Origin: Lysobacter soyae
Lineage (GTDB): Bacteria; Pseudomonadota; Gammaproteobacteria; Xanthomonadales; Xanthomonadaceae
Direction: 5' to 3'
Assembly: GCF_019551435.1 (NCBI RefSeq)
Contig: NZ_CP080544.1
Location: 992,001 to 1,056,000, forward strand
Length of the DNA: 64,000 nt
Shown here one piece after another: positions 50,678 through 62,479 of the stretch; positions within the stretch are counted from its first letter, which is position 1, and each line of letters starts with the position of its first letter. The notes under the pieces were generated by a model, which worked only from the letters and a program-made list of their open reading frames with translations, was not told the origin of the DNA and did no database searches. A program made the position numbers and the translations under genes.

Positions 50678-51499
50678 ATGCCGGGTGCACGTCCAATTTT
50701 CTATGTCTCCGATGGCACCGGCATCACAGCGGAAACCATCGGCCACAGTTTGCTGACGCAATTCACTGAAACCGAGTTCAAAAGCGACCGCATGCCGTTC
50801 ATCGATACGGATGCCAAAGCGCATGAGGCGGCGCGCAACATCCGGGCAGCCGGCGAGGCGGCCGGAGAGCGGCCCGTGGTGGTGAGCTCCTGCGTGAATC
50901 AAGACATTGCCGAGATCATTGCCGGCAGCGGCGCGTTGGTACTGGACATCTTTGAGCCGTTCATCGCACCACTTGAACGTGAGCTCGGTAAATCGCGCCA
51001 ACCGCGCGTGGGTAAAGCGCACGGTATCGTCAACTTCGACAGTTATCACCAGCGCATCAATGCGATGAATTACGCCTTGACCCACGATGACGGCGTGCGT
51101 CTGGATTACAAGGATGCCGAGGTGATCCTGTTGGGCGTTTCGCGGGCAGGGAAGACACCCACCTGTGTCTATCTCGCATTGCATCACGGCGTTCGCGCCG
51201 CCAACTATCCGCTCACGGAAGAGGATCTGGAAACCGATCGCCTTCCGGCCAAATTGCGGCCCTACAAAAACAAGATTTTCGGTCTCACGATCGATCCTGA
51301 TCGTTTGCACCAGATCCGTCAGGAACGACGTCCGGATTCTCGCTATGCCGCGTTGGACACCTGCAAGCGGGAAATTGCGGCCGCCGATGTGATTTTTCGC
51401 ACCGAGGGCATCCCCGTTCTGTCCACGACGCATGCCTCCATCGAAGAAATTTCCAGCCGCGTGTTGGAAGCCTTGGGCATCAATCGTGAGATGTACTGA
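50678..51499 (+). CDS. PEP synthase regulatory protein (DUF299 bifunctional kinase/pyrophosphorylase)
   Basis: Reversibly inactivates PEP synthase by ADP-dependent phosphorylation of a threonine near the catalytic histidine. The 273 residues contain the N-terminal [17 protein letters not shown] and the P-loop-like GVSRAGKT. Divergent position to ppsA is the usual arrangement and supports the assignment. Confidence 0.95.
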   Translation: MPGARPIFYVSDGTGITAETIGHSLLTQFTETEFKSDRMPFIDTDAKAHEAARNIRAAGEAAGERPVVVSSCVNQDIAEIIAGSGALVLDIFEPFIAPLERELGKSRQPRVGKAHGIVNFDSYHQRINAMNYALTHDDGVRLDYKDAEVILLGVSRAGKTPTCVYLALHHGVRAANYPLTEEDLETDRLPAKLRPYKNKIFGLTIDPDRLHQIRQERRPDSRYAALDTCKREIAAADVIFRTEGIPVLSTTHASIEEISSRVLEALGINREMY

Positions 51500-51541
51500 A
51501 AGACTTGTTGAAGAAAGATATTTCGCCTATATATCGCTGCA

Positions 51542-52027
51542 ATGACGAAAATTCTTGACCGCACCGATCAATGGGCACGCCTCAGCAGTTTTCGATGGCT
51601 GATGGGTTTGTACGCCGAGAATCACGTCAAGCTCGAAAAGTTGTTTGCCCCGGCGCAACGCGCACCCGGCACGTATTTCTCGCAAGGCTCGGACGGTTTG
51701 ATCGTTCGCGCGGATGTGCTCGAGCAACATCGTTTCACTACCGAATTGCGGCTGACGTACACGGTGGAAGACCCGGAAACGGGCACCTTGGATCCGTCTG
51801 CATTCATCCGCGCGTATCGGGATGCGCATCAGGCCGAGGCGACCCATTGCAGGGCAGGGCGAAACTGGCAAGACGCCATCGGCATGTTCCCGCCGCCGGA
51901 AAAAATGATCGACCATCGCCTGCGAATGAACATTTTTTTGGGTAAATGGCTGGACTATTTGGCGTCTCAAGGGCATGCTGCAGATAGCTTCGATGCCAGC
52001 CCGCTGCACGAAGCTTCGGTGGCATGA
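51542..52027 (+). CDS. DUF1249 family protein
   Basis: A 161-residue protein of the DUF1249 (YqiB) family. MTKILDRTDQWARLSSFRWLMGLYAENHVKLEKLF is the characteristic start, read in two stretches, and LRLTYTVEDPETG the conserved strand. The function is unknown. It is followed by two tRNAs. Confidence 0.88.
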   Translation: MTKILDRTDQWARLSSFRWLMGLYAENHVKLEKLFAPAQRAPGTYFSQGSDGLIVRADVLEQHRFTTELRLTYTVEDPETGTLDPSAFIRAYRDAHQAEATHCRAGRNWQDAIGMFPPPEKMIDHRLRMNIFLGKWLDYLASQGHAADSFDASPLHEASVA

Positions 52028-52081
52028 AAAAAATGCTTGACGGACTATAAAGACCTCGGTATTCTTTCGTGCTTCCCATCC

Positions 52082-52157
52082 GGGGCCATAGCTCAGCTGG
52101 GAGAGCGCCTGCATGGCATGCAGGAGGTCGGCGGTTCGATCCCGCCTGGCTCCACCA
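52082..52157 (+). tRNA. tRNA-Ala (anticodon GGC)
   Basis: Begins GGGGCCATAGCTCAGCTGGG, anticodon stem CCTGC with loop ATGGCAT, GGTTCGATCC and TCCACCA. It decodes GCC/GCU. Confidence 0.95.
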
Positions 52158-52240
52158 AGTTTCAAATGTTTCAAGCTGTACCGTTTCAAGGTTTGTGATT
52201 AGGCCCACGAACTGGCTGTAAAACTCAAAGTTGTATCTGC

Positions 52241-52316
52241 GTCCCCATCGTCTAGAGGCCTAGGACATCACCCTTTCACGGTGGCGACCGGGGTTCGAAT
52301 CCCCGTGGGGACGCCA
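52241..52316 (+). tRNA. tRNA-Glu (anticodon TTC)
   Basis: Begins GTCCCCATCGTCTAGAGGCC, anticodon loop CTTTCAC with TTC, GGTTCGAATCC and GCCA. It shares the terminator at 52325 and is probably co-transcribed with tRNA-Ala. Confidence 0.95.
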
Positions 52317-52324
52317 CTATTCCA

Positions 52325-52356
52325 AAAAGACCTGCCGAAAGGCGGGTCTTTTTTTG
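52325..52356 (+). terminator. Rho-independent terminator of the tRNA-Ala/Glu transcript
   Basis: AGACCTGCC-GAAA-GGCGGGTCT, a nine-pair stem closed by a GNRA-type loop and followed by seven T residues. Confidence 0.92.
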
Positions 52357-52426
52357 TCTGTGATTTATGTCCGGGATTCAGGCGGAATCATTCACAATAC
52401 GGACAGAGAGAACGCTGGAGTAAGTA

Positions 52427-53329
52427 ATGCGCAAAACATTGGGCCTGATCCTGATCGCCGGGGCCTTGATGACGACGTCTGCCTTTGCGGCGGACAAAAC
52501 GCTTAAGAACGAGCGTGAGAAGTTCAGCTATATGGTGGGCATGGACGTCGGCAAGTCCATCGCGCCGGCGGCCGCGGACTTGGATCCGGCGGCGCTGGAG
52601 AAGGCGATTCGCAATGCTTTGGCCGGCAACAAACCCCTCGTATCCGGGGCGGCGGCGACGCGCGCCAGCGAGGTCATGAAAGCGCGGGTGGCCAGCCGCA
52701 AACGCGGCAAGAGTGTCGGTGCCTTGCCGAAGGATGTCAGCAAGCAGACCATCTCCTACTTGGTGGGACACGCAGTGGGTACGCCGCTGACGGAAATGAA
52801 AGCGGACTTTGATCTGGCGCCGTTGATGCAAGGTGCGTTGGACCGCATGTCGGGTCAGAAAACCCAGTTGAGTGACGACCAAGCCGCGGCACTTCGAAAC
52901 GCCTACATCCGTAAAAACATCGATGATGCGGCGCGCGCGGGCGCGGACTACAAACGCGCGAACGAAGCCTTCTTGCAAAAGAACAAGGCCGAAGACGGTG
53001 TGACAACCACCGCCAGCGGGCTGCAATACAAAATCTTGAAGCAGGGCGCGGGTGCGGCGCCCTTGCGTACCTCCACTGTGCGGGTGAAATACGAAGGACG
53101 CCTCATTGATGGCAGCGTGTTCGATGCCACCGAAAATGCGCCGGCGGAATTTCCCTTGAACCGTGTCATTCAGGGCTGGACCGAAGGTTTGCAGCTGATG
53201 AAACCCGGTTCGAAGTTCCGGTTTTTCATTCCCGCCTATCTGGCCTATGGCGAAAAAGGCGCATCTTCGTCCATTCCGCCGAACTCCACCCTGATTTTCG
53301 ATGTCGAACTTATCAGCGTGGTTCGATAA
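52427..53329 (+). CDS. FKBP-type peptidyl-prolyl isomerase with doubled N-terminal domain
   Basis: Periplasmic foldase of 300 residues. Signal peptide (TLGLILIAGALMTTSAFA). Two FKBP_N-like dimerisation units follow, one starting FSYMVGMDVGKSIAPA at about 34 and a second starting ISYLVGHAVGTPLTEM at about 109, then the FKBP domain from about 195 with VRVKYEGRLIDGSVFD, VIQGWTEGLQL and AYGEKG. FkpA/Mip proteins normally have one such N-terminal unit. A paralogue follows 68 bases downstream. Confidence 0.9.
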   Translation: MRKTLGLILIAGALMTTSAFAADKTLKNEREKFSYMVGMDVGKSIAPAAADLDPAALEKAIRNALAGNKPLVSGAAATRASEVMKARVASRKRGKSVGALPKDVSKQTISYLVGHAVGTPLTEMKADFDLAPLMQGALDRMSGQKTQLSDDQAAALRNAYIRKNIDDAARAGADYKRANEAFLQKNKAEDGVTTTASGLQYKILKQGAGAAPLRTSTVRVKYEGRLIDGSVFDATENAPAEFPLNRVIQGWTEGLQLMKPGSKFRFFIPAYLAYGEKGASSSIPPNSTLIFDVELISVVR

Positions 53330-53397
53330 ACCCGCGCGATCTCTGGATAATGTCCCCATGCCGGTCTGATGCCGGTTCTAAACAGGAGCAACAAACG

Positions 53398-54198
53398 ATG
53401 TCGATTCGCAAAGTCGCCTTGCCGATGCTGGCAGCCGCAACCGTGGCCTTGATGGGTTGTAACAAGCCCGACGGTGCCGGAAACAAAGATGATGCCAAGA
53501 CGGGCGCCGCGGCCGATGCCAAGGACGTCGCCAAAACAGATATCCCCGGGCTCAAAACAGAACGCGAACAAGTGAGCTACATGGTGGGTCTCGACATGGG
53601 CCGCACCTTGAAGCCGGCGAAAGACGATATCGACCTCGACACCATGATGAAAGGTATCAAGGACGAATTGGCCGGTGGCAAGAAATTGATGGACGAAAAG
53701 CAAGCCGACGCGATCCGCGAAGCCTTCGGTCAAAAGATGCAAGCCAAGCAAATTGCCGAGATGTTGGCTGACCAGAAAAAGAACGCCGAAGCAGGCGCGA
53801 AATTCCTGGCGGAAAACGGCAAGAAGGAAGGCGTGAAGACCACGGCCTCGGGTCTGCAATATTCCGTCATCACTGAGGGCACCGGCCCGAAGCCGAAGGC
53901 CACCGATTTCGTGAAGGTCCATTACAAGGGCACCTTGCTCGACGGCAAGGAATTCGACAGCTCCTACACCCGCAATGAGCCGACCATGTTCCCGGTCAAC
54001 CGCGTGATTCCGGGTTGGTCCGAAGGCGTGCAGTTGATGCCGGTCGGCAGCAAGTACAAGTTCTGGATTCCTTCGAATCTCGCCTACGGCGAGCAAGGCA
54101 CCCCGGGCGGTCCGATTCCGCCGAATGCCATGCTGACCTTCGAGGTCGAACTTTTGAGCATCGAAAAAGCGCCGCCGATGCCCAAGGGCGCGAAGTAA
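53398..54198 (+). CDS. FKBP-type peptidyl-prolyl isomerase, lipoprotein (FkpA/Mip-like)
   Basis: A 266-residue lipoprotein isomerase. The lipobox (VALMGC) puts the lipid on Cys21. One FKBP_N unit (VSYMVGLDMGRTLKPA) and a complete FKBP domain (VKVHYKGTLLDGKEFDSSY, VIPGWSEGVQLM, AYGEQG) follow. AGGAG precedes the ATG at 53398. It differs from its upstream neighbour in being lipid-anchored and having a single N-terminal unit, so the two probably divide envelope folding work. Confidence 0.92.
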   Translation: MSIRKVALPMLAAATVALMGCNKPDGAGNKDDAKTGAAADAKDVAKTDIPGLKTEREQVSYMVGLDMGRTLKPAKDDIDLDTMMKGIKDELAGGKKLMDEKQADAIREAFGQKMQAKQIAEMLADQKKNAEAGAKFLAENGKKEGVKTTASGLQYSVITEGTGPKPKATDFVKVHYKGTLLDGKEFDSSYTRNEPTMFPVNRVIPGWSEGVQLMPVGSKYKFWIPSNLAYGEQGTPGGPIPPNAMLTFEVELLSIEKAPPMPKGAK

Positions 54199-54210
54199 TA
54201 GATCCACCAA

Positions 54211-54234
54211 GCAACGGCCCTCGCGGGCCGTTGC
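54211..54234. terminator. Strong hairpin after the FKBP pair
   Basis: GCAACGGCCC-TCGC-GGGCCGTTGC has a perfect ten-base stem but no T tract follows on the plus strand, so it may be a stability element or weak terminator before ugd. Confidence 0.5.
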
Positions 54235-54255
54235 ACTAATAAGGATGTTGCCAGC

Positions 54256-55608
54256 ATGAAAGTCGTCATTTTCGGTACCGGCTATGTGGGATTGGTCACC
54301 GGCACCTGCCTTGCCGAGGTCGGACACGATGTCACCTGTGTGGATATCGATATCGCCAAGGTGGAAGGTTTGAACAACGGTGTGATCCCCATCTATGAGC
54401 CGGGCCTGGCGCCGATGGTGAAGGACAATCACGCATCCGGACGTCTGAATTTCACGACCGATGCCGTCGCCGCCATTCAAACCGGCGACGTCATTTTTAT
54501 TGCCGTTGGCACGCCGCCCGACGAGGACGGCAGTGCCGATCTTCAATACGTGTTGAAGGTGGCGAGCACCATCGGCGAAAACATCCATCGCCCGGTCATT
54601 GTTGTCAATAAATCCACCGTGCCGGTGGGTACCGCGGACAAAGTCCGGGCCGAGATCGAACGCGCATTGAAAGCCCGGAACGCCTCGGTCAAATTCGATG
54701 TGGTGTCCAATCCCGAATTCTTGAAAGAGGGTGATGCGGTCAAAGATTGCATGCGTCCTGATCGGATCGTGATCGGTGCCGACAATGAAGATGCAGTCAT
54801 GGTGATGCGTCGCATCTATGCGCCTTTCAATCGCAACCACGACCGAATGGTCACCATGGATATCCGCTCAGCCGAACTGACCAAATATGCCGCGAACGCC
54901 ATGCTCGCGACCAAGATCAGTTTCATGAACGAGATCGCCAATATCGCCGAGCGCGTCGGTGCGGATATCGAGCATGTCCGCAAGGGCATCGGCTCTGATC
55001 CGCGCATCGGTTGGCACTTCATTTACCCGGGTGCCGGATACGGCGGTTCGTGTTTTCCCAAAGACGTACAGGCTTTGGAACGGACTGCGACTCAGGTCGG
55101 CTACCGCGCGGAATTGCTCGGTGCGGTAGAGGCGGTCAATGACCGTCAAAAGTCCCATCTGTTCGAACTGATGGTGCGCCACTATGGCAGCGCGCAAGCG
55201 CTTCGCGGCAAGAACATCGCACTGTGGGGCCTGGCATTCAAACCCAACACCGACGACATGCGCGAGGCGTCCAGTCGCCGTTTGATCGCATTGCTGCTCG
55301 AAGCGGGCGCAAAGGTTCGCGCTTACGATCCTGAGGCGGCGCACGAGGCCAAACGCATTTTCGGCGACGTCGCCGGTTTGGAGATTGTGCCGCGCGCGAC
55401 CGATGCGTTGGCGCAGGCCGATGCCTTGGTGATTGTCACGGAGTGGAAGCAATTCCGCAGCCCCGATTTCAATGCTTTGGGTCATGCCTTGGCCGATCGC
55501 GTGATTTTCGACGGGCGCAATTTGTACGAGCCGGCGGAAGTCGAGGGCCACGGTTTGGCGTACTGGGCGATCGGACGCGGCCGTTCGACGCGCGTGGAGC
55601 CCGAATGA
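54256..55608 (+). CDS. ugd: UDP-glucose 6-dehydrogenase
   Basis: Oxidises UDP-glucose to UDP-glucuronate for surface polysaccharides. The 450 residues show the NAD-binding [19 protein letters not shown] and the catalytic cysteine in [12 protein letters not shown]. Its stop overlaps the slyX start as ATGA. Confidence 0.95.
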   Translation: MKVVIFGTGYVGLVTGTCLAEVGHDVTCVDIDIAKVEGLNNGVIPIYEPGLAPMVKDNHASGRLNFTTDAVAAIQTGDVIFIAVGTPPDEDGSADLQYVLKVASTIGENIHRPVIVVNKSTVPVGTADKVRAEIERALKARNASVKFDVVSNPEFLKEGDAVKDCMRPDRIVIGADNEDAVMVMRRIYAPFNRNHDRMVTMDIRSAELTKYAANAMLATKISFMNEIANIAERVGADIEHVRKGIGSDPRIGWHFIYPGAGYGGSCFPKDVQALERTATQVGYRAELLGAVEAVNDRQKSHLFELMVRHYGSAQALRGKNIALWGLAFKPNTDDMREASSRRLIALLLEAGAKVRAYDPEAAHEAKRIFGDVAGLEIVPRATDALAQADALVIVTEWKQFRSPDFNALGHALADRVIFDGRNLYEPAEVEGHGLAYWAIGRGRSTRVEPE

Positions 55609-55817
55609 CCATCGAAGACCGTTTGATCGAACTTGAATCGCGCGTGGCGTTTCAGGATCACACGATTCAAGCATTGAACGACGCCTTGGCTGAAGCACGC
55701 ATGGAATTGGGCAAGCAACAATTGGTGCTCAAACGCGTTGTCGAGGAGTTGAAATCCGCACGGGGCGCCGGCGTCAGTATTGATGCCGCAGACGAACCGC
55801 CACCTCCGCATTACTGA
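55605..55817 (+). CDS. slyX: SlyX family protein
   Basis: A 70-residue coiled-coil protein. [20 protein letters not shown] and [20 protein letters not shown] are the SlyX heptads and PPPPHY is the characteristic end. The role of the family is unclear. ATGA overlap with ugd indicates coupled translation. Confidence 0.9.
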   Translation: MTIEDRLIELESRVAFQDHTIQALNDALAEARMELGKQQLVLKRVVEELKSARGAGVSIDAADEPPPPHY

Positions 55818-55822
55818 AAGCC

Positions 55823-56428
55823 ATGACAGATTCATTGCGTGATCAACTCATGGGCCTGGGTTTCAAACAATCCACGCCTGAGAAGAAGCCCGCGGCCAAA
55901 TCCGCGCGCGGAAAGCCCCACACACCCAAAGGTTCCGGAAACCGATCGGATGCGTCGAAAAAGCCCCGCGGACAGCGGCCGCCGGGCAAGGCAACGTCAA
56001 GCGAGGAATTCGATCTTGCCCGGGCGTACGCGGCACGCAACGCGCAAGAGCAGCGCGAACGGGCCGAGGCGGAACGCTTGGCGCAAGAACAGGCGCGTTT
56101 GAAGCGCGAGGCGCGCGCCAAGCTCAATGCGTTCCTGACCGGCAAAACGTTGAACGACGAAGCGGCGGAGATTGCACGACATTTCGAATATGGCGGCAAG
56201 ATCAAACGCGTTTACGTCACTGAGAGCCAGCTCAAGGCATTGAATGCCGGCGAGCTCGGCGTCGTGCAGCAGAACGGCCGTTATTTGTTGGTCACTGCGG
56301 AGACCCTTTCGGAAGCCGAGAAGATTTTCGCGCAGGCCGTCGCGTTAAAGATCGATCCGGGAGCGCCTACCGAAGACGACCCGTACAGTGATCCCGCCTA
56401 TCAGGTGCCAGACGATCTGGTCTGGTGA
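55823..56428 (+). CDS. DUF2058 (YaiL-like) protein
   Basis: A 201-residue protein: SLRDQLMGLGFKQ at the start, a long Lys/Arg/Ala-rich charged helix (about 20-110), then the conserved IARHFEYGGKIKRVYVTESQ and DPYSDPAYQVPDDLVW. Members are annotated as nucleoprotein/polynucleotide-associated, unproven. Six bases after slyX, probably one operon. Confidence 0.88.
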   Translation: MTDSLRDQLMGLGFKQSTPEKKPAAKSARGKPHTPKGSGNRSDASKKPRGQRPPGKATSSEEFDLARAYAARNAQEQRERAEAERLAQEQARLKREARAKLNAFLTGKTLNDEAAEIARHFEYGGKIKRVYVTESQLKALNAGELGVVQQNGRYLLVTAETLSEAEKIFAQAVALKIDPGAPTEDDPYSDPAYQVPDDLVW

Positions 56429-56449
56429 TCGCGCGCCGCGTGGCGGCGC

Positions 56450-59124
<2,675 letters not shown>

Positions 59125-59128
<4 letters not shown>

Positions 59129-60231
59129 GCTGCCGCCTCCATGCGCGGAATTTTTCTGGGCGCGACACCGTCGACGACGGCGGCAATGGCGGCGATGTGC
59201 GCGGGCGATGTCCCGCAACAGCCGCCGAGTACATTGACCAGCCCCGCGCGTGCAAACTCGCCTACGACTTCGGCCATGTCCTCAGGCGTTTCGTCGTAGC
59301 CGCCAAAGGCATTGGGTAATCCCGCATTCGGGTGGGCGGAAATATGGGTGTCTGCCACGGCTGCGAGTGCGGACACGTGCGGCCGCAATTCTTTCGCGCC
59401 CAAAGCGCAATTCAAGCCGATCGCCAAGGGCTGGGCGTGACGCAATGAATACCAAAATGCTTCCGCGGTTTGGCCTGAGAGGGTTCGTCCGGATGCATCG
59501 GTGATGGTGCCCGAAATCATGACCGGCATGCGCTTGCCGAGCGCGTCAAAAGCCTCTTCAATGGCGAATAGCGCCGCTTTGGCGTTGAGCGTGTCGAAAA
59601 TGGTCTCCACCATCAGGATGTCGGCACCGCCTTCAATCAGTCCGTCGGCGGCCTCCCGATAGGCGGTGCGCAATGCGTCGAACGACGTGGCGCGGTAGCC
59701 GGGCCGGTTCACGTCCGGCGACAGCGATGCGGTTTTGCTGGTCGGTCCAAGAACCCCGACCACGAATCTCGGCTTCCCGGGCGTTTCCCCTTCGACAATC
59801 GCACACGCTTCACGCGCAAGGCGCGCGCCTTCACGATTGAGCTCGCGTACCAAATGCGTCAGCCGGTAGTCGGCCAACGACACCGAGGTTGAGTTGAAGG
59901 TGTTGGTTTCAATGAGATCCGCGCCGGCGCGCAAGTACTGCAAGTGGATGTCGCGAATGATGTCGGGTCGGGTGAGCGTCAACAAGTCATTGTTGCCGCG
60001 TTGGTCATGCGCTTCACAGCCGCAACCGGCGCCGTGTACATGGCTGCCGTCCGGAGCAAACAGACTGTCATAGCCGTCCGAAAAGCGGTCGCCGCGATAG
60101 TCGGCTTCGGTTAATTCGTGCGCTTGAATCATGGTGCCCATGGCGCCGTCCAAAACCAGGATTCGAGACGCCAGGGCAGCGCAAAGGGCGTCGGCGCGCG
60201 CGGCATCCAGCCAGGGAAGGGTGTGACTCAT
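59125..60231 (-). CDS. metH: Methionine synthase, homocysteine S-methyltransferase part
   Basis: The 368-residue homocysteine-binding module. [16 protein letters not shown] is at the N-terminus; the zinc ligands are in GLNCALGA and [11 protein letters not shown]. In E. coli this is the first domain of one chain; here it is an independent protein coupled by ATGA overlap to the folate/B12 part. It is preceded on the same strand by an ArsR-methyltransferase fusion, also overlapping. Confidence 0.94.
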
Positions 60232-61157
60232 GCCTTGTGACCGATCAAAGAAATGACTTCAAAATGCGGCGGGCGGCGTTCACGCGTGACGGATTCGAGG
60301 CCCTCTGAGTTCAGTCCGGCTTTATCCATGAATTTGCGTAGCTCTTTACTGGTGAAGCCGTGGTTCAAGTGGCCGAACGGTTCAACGGCGGTCGCGTGCG
60401 CATGTTTGCGCAAACTGCTCAGCAATACGCGGCCGCCCGGGCGCAGTACGCGTGCAGCCTCTTTCACTGCGGTGGCCGGATCACGCGAATAGGTCAGTGC
60501 GTGCATCAGCACCACCAAGTCGAAGCTGCCCGCGTCAAACGGCAAGGCATGCATATCGCCTTCGCGGACTTCCACGTTCGGAAAAGGCTTTAATCGGTCG
60601 GCTGCGGCATTCACCACGCGGCGGCTGGCATCTAGACAGACGTAGCGTTTCGCGTGGGGGGCAAGCAGCTCGGCCAGCACGCCGTCGCCCGATGCAATGT
60701 CGAGCACGTCACCGGCATCCAGCAGCGGCAGTGCGGAGCGCGCCATGGCTTCCCAAGTGCGACCCGGTGAGTAATGTCGCTCCATGTCACCGGCGACACC
60801 ATCCGCCCAGTTTTGCGTATCGGCGCGATTCGCCAACACACCGGGGAGGCGTCGTGCATCCTGATCCAGCAACGGGTCATTGCTGCTGTCACGCAGTAGC
60901 GCCCACAATCTGGCTTGTGCCTCATCCAGCGTATCTTCGTCGAACCGGTAATAGGCGGATACACCCGAACGACGATCACGAACCAAGTTGAACTCTTTCA
61001 GCTTGGACAGATGCGTGGAGACGCGTGGCTGGGCAAGACCGGTAATCGCGGCAAGTTCGGCGACCGTCAGCTCTTCGCGTTCCAGCAGCGCGAGCAAACG
61101 CACGCGTGTGGTGTCGGCGAGTGTCTTCAGATGGTTCGACCAAGTGTCGAGATCCAT
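60228..61157 (-). CDS. ArsR-type regulator fused to SAM-dependent methyltransferase (SahR-like)
   Basis: A 309-residue fusion. Residues 1-95 are an ArsR winged helix ([20 protein letters not shown]); residues about 140-300 are a class I methyltransferase with [17 protein letters not shown]. ArsR-family SahR regulators controlling methionine-cycle genes in Proteobacteria respond to S-adenosylhomocysteine; the methyltransferase domain could serve as the sensing pocket here. Overlap with metH as ATGA and an inverted repeat at its start support autoregulation of the whole operon. The ligand is inferred. Confidence 0.88.
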   Translation of the reverse strand: MDLDTWSNHLKTLADTTRVRLLALLEREELTVAELAAITGLAQPRVSTHLSKLKEFNLVRDRRSGVSAYYRFDEDTLDEAQARLWALLRDSSNDPLLDQDARRLPGVLANRADTQNWADGVAGDMERHYSPGRTWEAMARSALPLLDAGDVLDIASGDGVLAELLAPHAKRYVCLDASRRVVNAAADRLKPFPNVEVREGDMHALPFDAGSFDLVVLMHALTYSRDPATAVKEAARVLRPGGRVLLSSLRKHAHATAVEPFGHLNHGFTSKELRKFMDKAGLNSEGLESVTRERRPPHFEVISLIGHKA

Positions 61158-61160
61158 ATA

Positions 61161-61186
61161 TATCTCTTTATACGGATTAAAAGATA
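61161..61186. promoter_or_regulatory. Inverted repeat upstream of the ArsR-methyltransferase gene
   Basis: TATCTCTTTA and TTAAAAGATA are imperfect inverted ten-base arms (eight matches) around TACGGA, starting four bases ahead of the ATG at 61157. The site is AT-rich against the local background and suits an ArsR operator. It could also affect the divergent acyl-CoA dehydrogenase. Confidence 0.45.
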
Positions 61187-61281
61187 ATTGTCGCGCGAAT
61201 CGGCGGAATGTTCAAGCAGGAGAGCGGTTCCGCAACCGGAGGGCTACAATTCATCTTTGTCCGAAAATTTGAGGAAAAAGC

Positions 61282-62430
61282 GTGGATTTCAATTTCACCG
61301 AAGAGCAGCTGATGATCCAGGATGTGGCGCGCCGCATCGCGCGCGAAAAGATCGCACCCTCGGCCGAGAGCTTTGATCGCAGTGGCGAATTTCCGTTGGA
61401 AAACATCCGTTTGCTCGGTGAAAACGGACTGATGGGCATCGAAGTGCCGACCGAATACGGCGGCGCAGGCATGGACCCGATTGCATACGTTTTGGCCATG
61501 GTTGAAATTGCCGCGGGCGACGCTGCCCACAGCACCATCATGTCAGTGAACAACTCGCTGTTTTGCAACGGCATCCTCACCCACGGCACCGAGGAGCAAA
61601 AACAGACCTATGTGCGCGCGATCGCTGAAGGCCGTGAAATCGGTGCTTTCGCATTGACCGAGCCGCAATCGGGTTCCGACGCCACGGCCATGCGTTGCCG
61701 CGCGGTCAAGCAAGCCGATGGCAGCTACGTCATCGATGGCAAAAAGAGCTGGATCACCTCGGGTCCGGTGGCGAAATACATTGTGCTGTTCGCAATGACC
61801 GATCCGGAAAAAGGTGCGCGAGGCATCACGGCGTTCATCATCGACACCGATCGGGAAGGTTTCCATCGCGGCAAGACCGAACCCAAACTCGGCATTCGGG
61901 CGTCGGCAACCTGCGAAATCGAGTTCAGCGGCTACGTGGCACGCGCGGAAGACGTGCTGGGCGCCGAAGGCGAAGGCTTCAAGATCGCCATGAGTGTGCT
62001 GGACGCAGGTCGTATCGGCATCGCCTCGCAGGCCATCGGGCTGGCGCGTGCCGCGTATGAAGCCACCTTGGAATACGTGAAAGAGCGAAAAGCGTTCGGT
62101 CAGCCGATCGGTGCCTTCCAGATGACCCAGGCGAAGATCGCCGATATGAAATGCAAACTCGATGCGTCGTTGCTCCTGACCCTGCGCGCCGCTTGGACCA
62201 AAGGTCAAGGCAAGAAGTTTTCGACCGAGGCCGCCGTGGCCAAGCTCACCGCTTCCGAAGCGGCGATGTGGATCACGCATCAAACCGTGCAAATCCATGC
62301 CGGCATGGGCTATTCCAAAGAAATGCCGGTCGAACGTTACTTCCGCGACGCAAAGATCACGGAAATCTATGAAGGTACCAGCGAGATCCAGCGTTTGGTG
62401 ATCGCGCGTGGTGAAACCGGTATCCGTTGA
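61282..62430 (+). CDS. Acyl-CoA dehydrogenase
   Basis: Flavoprotein that oxidises acyl-CoA to enoyl-CoA. The 382 residues show FALTEPQSGSDA (flavin contact), KSWITSGPVA and the catalytic base Glu364 in YEGTSEIQRL, the short-/branched-chain class. The chain length cannot be told. Start at 61282. The divergent methionine operon lies 124 bases away. Confidence 0.92.
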   Translation: MDFNFTEEQLMIQDVARRIAREKIAPSAESFDRSGEFPLENIRLLGENGLMGIEVPTEYGGAGMDPIAYVLAMVEIAAGDAAHSTIMSVNNSLFCNGILTHGTEEQKQTYVRAIAEGREIGAFALTEPQSGSDATAMRCRAVKQADGSYVIDGKKSWITSGPVAKYIVLFAMTDPEKGARGITAFIIDTDREGFHRGKTEPKLGIRASATCEIEFSGYVARAEDVLGAEGEGFKIAMSVLDAGRIGIASQAIGLARAAYEATLEYVKERKAFGQPIGAFQMTQAKIADMKCKLDASLLLTLRAAWTKGQGKKFSTEAAVAKLTASEAAMWITHQTVQIHAGMGYSKEMPVERYFRDAKITEIYEGTSEIQRLVIARGETGIR

Positions 62431-62479
62431 TTCTCAGCTTTCCCCCGTCAACTCTACGAGCACATTTCCAAACATAGAC

